The notes under the pieces were generated by a model. That model was given only the letters and a program-made list of their open reading frames with translations, was not told the origin of the DNA and ran no database searches. This document shows, piece by piece, positions 5,831-7,375 of a stretch of 7,375 bases of DNA. How positions within the stretch are numbered: position 1 is the first letter of the stretch; each line of letters begins with the position of its first letter. The stretch is from Alphaproteobacteria bacterium. Its GTDB lineage: Bacteria > Pseudomonadota > Alphaproteobacteria > ATCC43930 > CGMCC-115725. The stretch lies in assembly GCA_030039975.1 (NCBI GenBank), contig JASHUO010000101.1:1-7375 (forward strand), written 5' to 3'. The position numbers and the translations under genes were made by a program.

Positions 5831-6748
5831 ATGACGGCGGTTCTCGAGCAGCTCCTGAACGGTGCGCAGTTCGGCGTCATGCTCTTCCTCATGGCCGCCG
5901 GGCTGACGCTGATCTTCGGCATCATGAATCTGATCAATCTCGCCCATGGCTCGCTGTACATGGCGGGCGCCTATGTCGCGGCCGCCACCTTTGCCGCCTC
6001 CGGGTCCTTTCTCCTCGCGCTGCTCGCGGCGCTCGCCGCCGCGGTAGCGCTCGGCGCGGCGATCGAGATCGTCGTCTTCCGCACCCTCTATGATCGCGAG
6101 CATCTCGATCAAGTGCTCGCCACCTTCGGCCTCATCCTTTTCTTCAACGAGCTGGTGCGCATGATCTGGGGTGCAACCGCGCTTTACATGCAGGTGCCGG
6201 CGTTCCTCGCTGGCCATGTCGAACTGCTCTCCGGCAGCCCCTATCCGACGTACCGCCTCGCGGTGATCGGCGCCGGGCTGGCGGTGGCGCTGCTGCTCCA
6301 TCTGCTGATCGCGCGCACGCGGATCGGCATGCTGATTCGCGCGGGCGCCTCCAACCGCGCCATGGTCGATGCGCTCGGCGTCAACGTCACCATGCTGTAC
6401 ACGCTGGTTTTCGCCTTGGGCGCGGCGCTCGCCGCCTTTGCCGGCGCGATGGCCGGGCCAATCTTCACGGTCGAGTCCGGGATGGGCGAGAGCGTGCTGA
6501 TCCTGGCTTTCGTCGTCATTGTCATCGGCGGCATCGGTTCGCTGCGCGGTGCCTTCGTCGCCGCGCTGCTGGTCGGCATCGTCGATGCCATGGGACGCGC
6601 CTTTCTGCGACCGCTCCTCGCCAGCTTCATGAGCCATGCCACGGCGGACAATGCCGGCCCGGCCCTCGCCTCGATGCTGATCTACATCCTGATGGCGGCG
6701 ATCCTGCTCATCCGCCCGCAGGGTCTGTTTCCGCCGCGCGGACGCTGA
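5831..6748 (+). CDS. livH: ABC importer permease, LivH type
   Basis: Inner-membrane permease that, with the LivM-type partner, forms the translocation channel for the solute delivered by the binding protein. The 305-residue product has about eight hydrophobic spans (roughly 9-30, 42-57, 58-82, 93-113, 141-160, 187-208, 221-255, 276-295). Family signatures are present: GLTLIFGIMNLINLAHGSLY (24-43), the cytoplasmic ATPase-coupling loop TRIGMLIRAGASNRAMVDAL (163-182), VIGGIGSLRGAFVAALLVGI (231-250) and the C-terminal LIRPQGLF (293-300). Length is typical of LivH. The ATG at 5831 begins MTAVLEQLLNGAQFG, which matches the family's usual N-terminus; it lacks a clear ribosome site and is preceded by a hairpin. 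The livM-type GTG starts 3 bases after its stop. The symbol denotes family type; the substrate need not be leucine. Confidence 0.94.
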   Translation: MTAVLEQLLNGAQFGVMLFLMAAGLTLIFGIMNLINLAHGSLYMAGAYVAAATFAASGSFLLALLAALAAAVALGAAIEIVVFRTLYDREHLDQVLATFGLILFFNELVRMIWGATALYMQVPAFLAGHVELLSGSPYPTYRLAVIGAGLAVALLLHLLIARTRIGMLIRAGASNRAMVDALGVNVTMLYTLVFALGAALAAFAGAMAGPIFTVESGMGESVLILAFVVIVIGGIGSLRGAFVAALLVGIVDAMGRAFLRPLLASFMSHATADNAGPALASMLIYILMAAILLIRPQGLFPPRGR

Positions 6749-6751
6749 CCC

Positions 6752-7375
6752 GTGTCGGTTGGCCGCCGGAGTCTCGTCATCGGGGTCTCGCTCGCCGCGC
6801 TCGCCGTCAGCCCGGCGATCGCCATGGCCGCCGGCGAGCCGTTCTATGTTACGCTGCTGACGCGAATCATGATCTTCGCCATCGCCGCGCTCAGCCTCGA
6901 TCTGATCCTGGGCTATGGCGGAATGGTGAGCTTCGGCCATGCCGTCTATCTCGGCATCGGCGCCTATGCCGTCGGCATTCTCGCCTTCTATGGCATCACC
7001 AGCGGCCCGTTGCAATTCGCCGTCGCCATTCTCGCTTCGGCGGCGGCCGCGGCGATGATCGGCGCCGTCTCGCTGCGCACCAGCGGCGTCTATTTCATCA
7101 TGATCACCCTCGCCTTTGCGCAGATGCTCTATTTCCTCGCCGAGAGCCTGAACATCTATGGCGGCGATGACGGGCTCAACATCGCACAGCCGAGCGATTT
7201 CGGCCGGCTGGTCGATCTCGGCGATCCCGCCACGCTCTATTACGTCGTGCTCGCCGTACTTCTCGTCCTGCTCCTTCTCAGCCGGCAGCTGATCAATTCG
7301 CGCTTCGGACTGCTGGTGCAGGGCGTCAAGTCCAATGAGCGGCGCATGGCGGCGCTGGGATTCCCGACCTTCCGC
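6752..7375 (+). CDS. livM: ABC importer permease, LivM type (3' end beyond the window)
   Basis: Second inner-membrane permease of the importer. The reading frame stays open from GTG 6752 to the last base: 208 codons, against about 320-350 expected for LivM proteins shorter than the E. coli form, so roughly 110-140 residues are missing because the window ends. Signatures: LSLDLILGYGGMVSFGHAVY (47-66) followed by LGIGAYA, SLRTSGVYFIMITLAFAQML (107-126), YGGDDGLN (136-143), and the start of the ATPase-coupling loop NSRFGLLVQGVKSNERRMAA (182-201). The GTG is 3 bases after the livH stop, implying translational coupling, and no separate strong ribosome site is seen. ATG 6824 is an alternative start, but it would drop the first hydrophobic segment. 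Genes for LivG- and LivF-type ATPases are expected next. Confidence 0.92.
   Translation, partial: MSVGRRSLVIGVSLAALAVSPAIAMAAGEPFYVTLLTRIMIFAIAALSLDLILGYGGMVSFGHAVYLGIGAYAVGILAFYGITSGPLQFAVAILASAAAAAMIGAVSLRTSGVYFIMITLAFAQMLYFLAESLNIYGGDDGLNIAQPSDFGRLVDLGDPATLYYVVLAVLLVLLLLSRQLINSRFGLLVQGVKSNERRMAALGFPTFR

Noticed and set aside
5767..6093. Small rightward frame starting upstream of livH in another frame
   Set aside because: It overlaps the N-terminal coding part of livH, is Arg/Ala-rich without motifs, and has no convincing ribosome site.
5762..7015. Leftward 417-codon open frame opposite livH and livM
   Set aside because: Its translation is almost all charged residues (E, D, R, H, Q), the expected antisense image of hydrophobic membrane-protein codons, and it spans two genuine genes.

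Overview
The window is about 65% G+C, densely coding, and has codon use and gene styles typical of an alphaproteobacterium (for example Rhizobiales or Rhodospirillales). That assignment is inferred from composition and gene family mix only; no taxonomic marker is present. I see no rRNA, tRNA, CRISPR, insertion sequence, integrase or other mobile DNA.

Layout: a leftward MocR-type (GntR plus aminotransferase fold) regulator fills 39-1517. A 68-base divergent spacer separates it from a rightward series of genes: a one-component Rieske non-heme iron oxygenase alpha subunit (1586-2908), a glutamine-synthetase-family ligase (2956-4452), then a branched-chain-amino-acid-type (HAAT) ABC importer comprising a periplasmic binding protein (4569-5732), the LivH-type permease (5831-6748) and the LivM-type permease (6752 to the window end, truncated). 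The LivM gene runs off the right edge, and the two ATPase genes (LivG/LivF type) would be expected just beyond it. The only non-coding stretches are short (38, 68, 47, 116, 98 and 3 bases).

How the genes may work together (inference): the importer brings in an organic amine or amino-acid-like compound. The GS-family enzyme retains the ATP/metal machinery of glutamine synthetase but lacks the usual ammonium-pocket residues, so it probably gamma-glutamylates an organic amine rather than ammonia. The Rieske enzyme hydroxylates, demethylates or cleaves the substrate or its glutamyl derivative. The MocR regulator, which would sense an amine or amino acid through PLP, controls the divergent cluster. 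The closest described logic is aniline catabolism (a GS-like gamma-glutamylanilide synthase with a Rieske dioxygenase) and isopropylamine catabolism (IpuC). Here, however, the oxygenase is of the phthalate-dioxygenase/LigXa type and no reductase gene is in view, so the substrate is unknown.

The non-coding segments carry several symmetric elements. There is an imperfect direct repeat between the divergent genes. A 6-7-6 dyad and a 16-base near-palindrome over a -10-like box lie upstream of the binding protein. Perfect or near-perfect hairpins stand before and after the binding-protein gene, and another abuts the livH start codon. These suggest that the importer has its own promoter and that binding protein is made in excess over the permeases.
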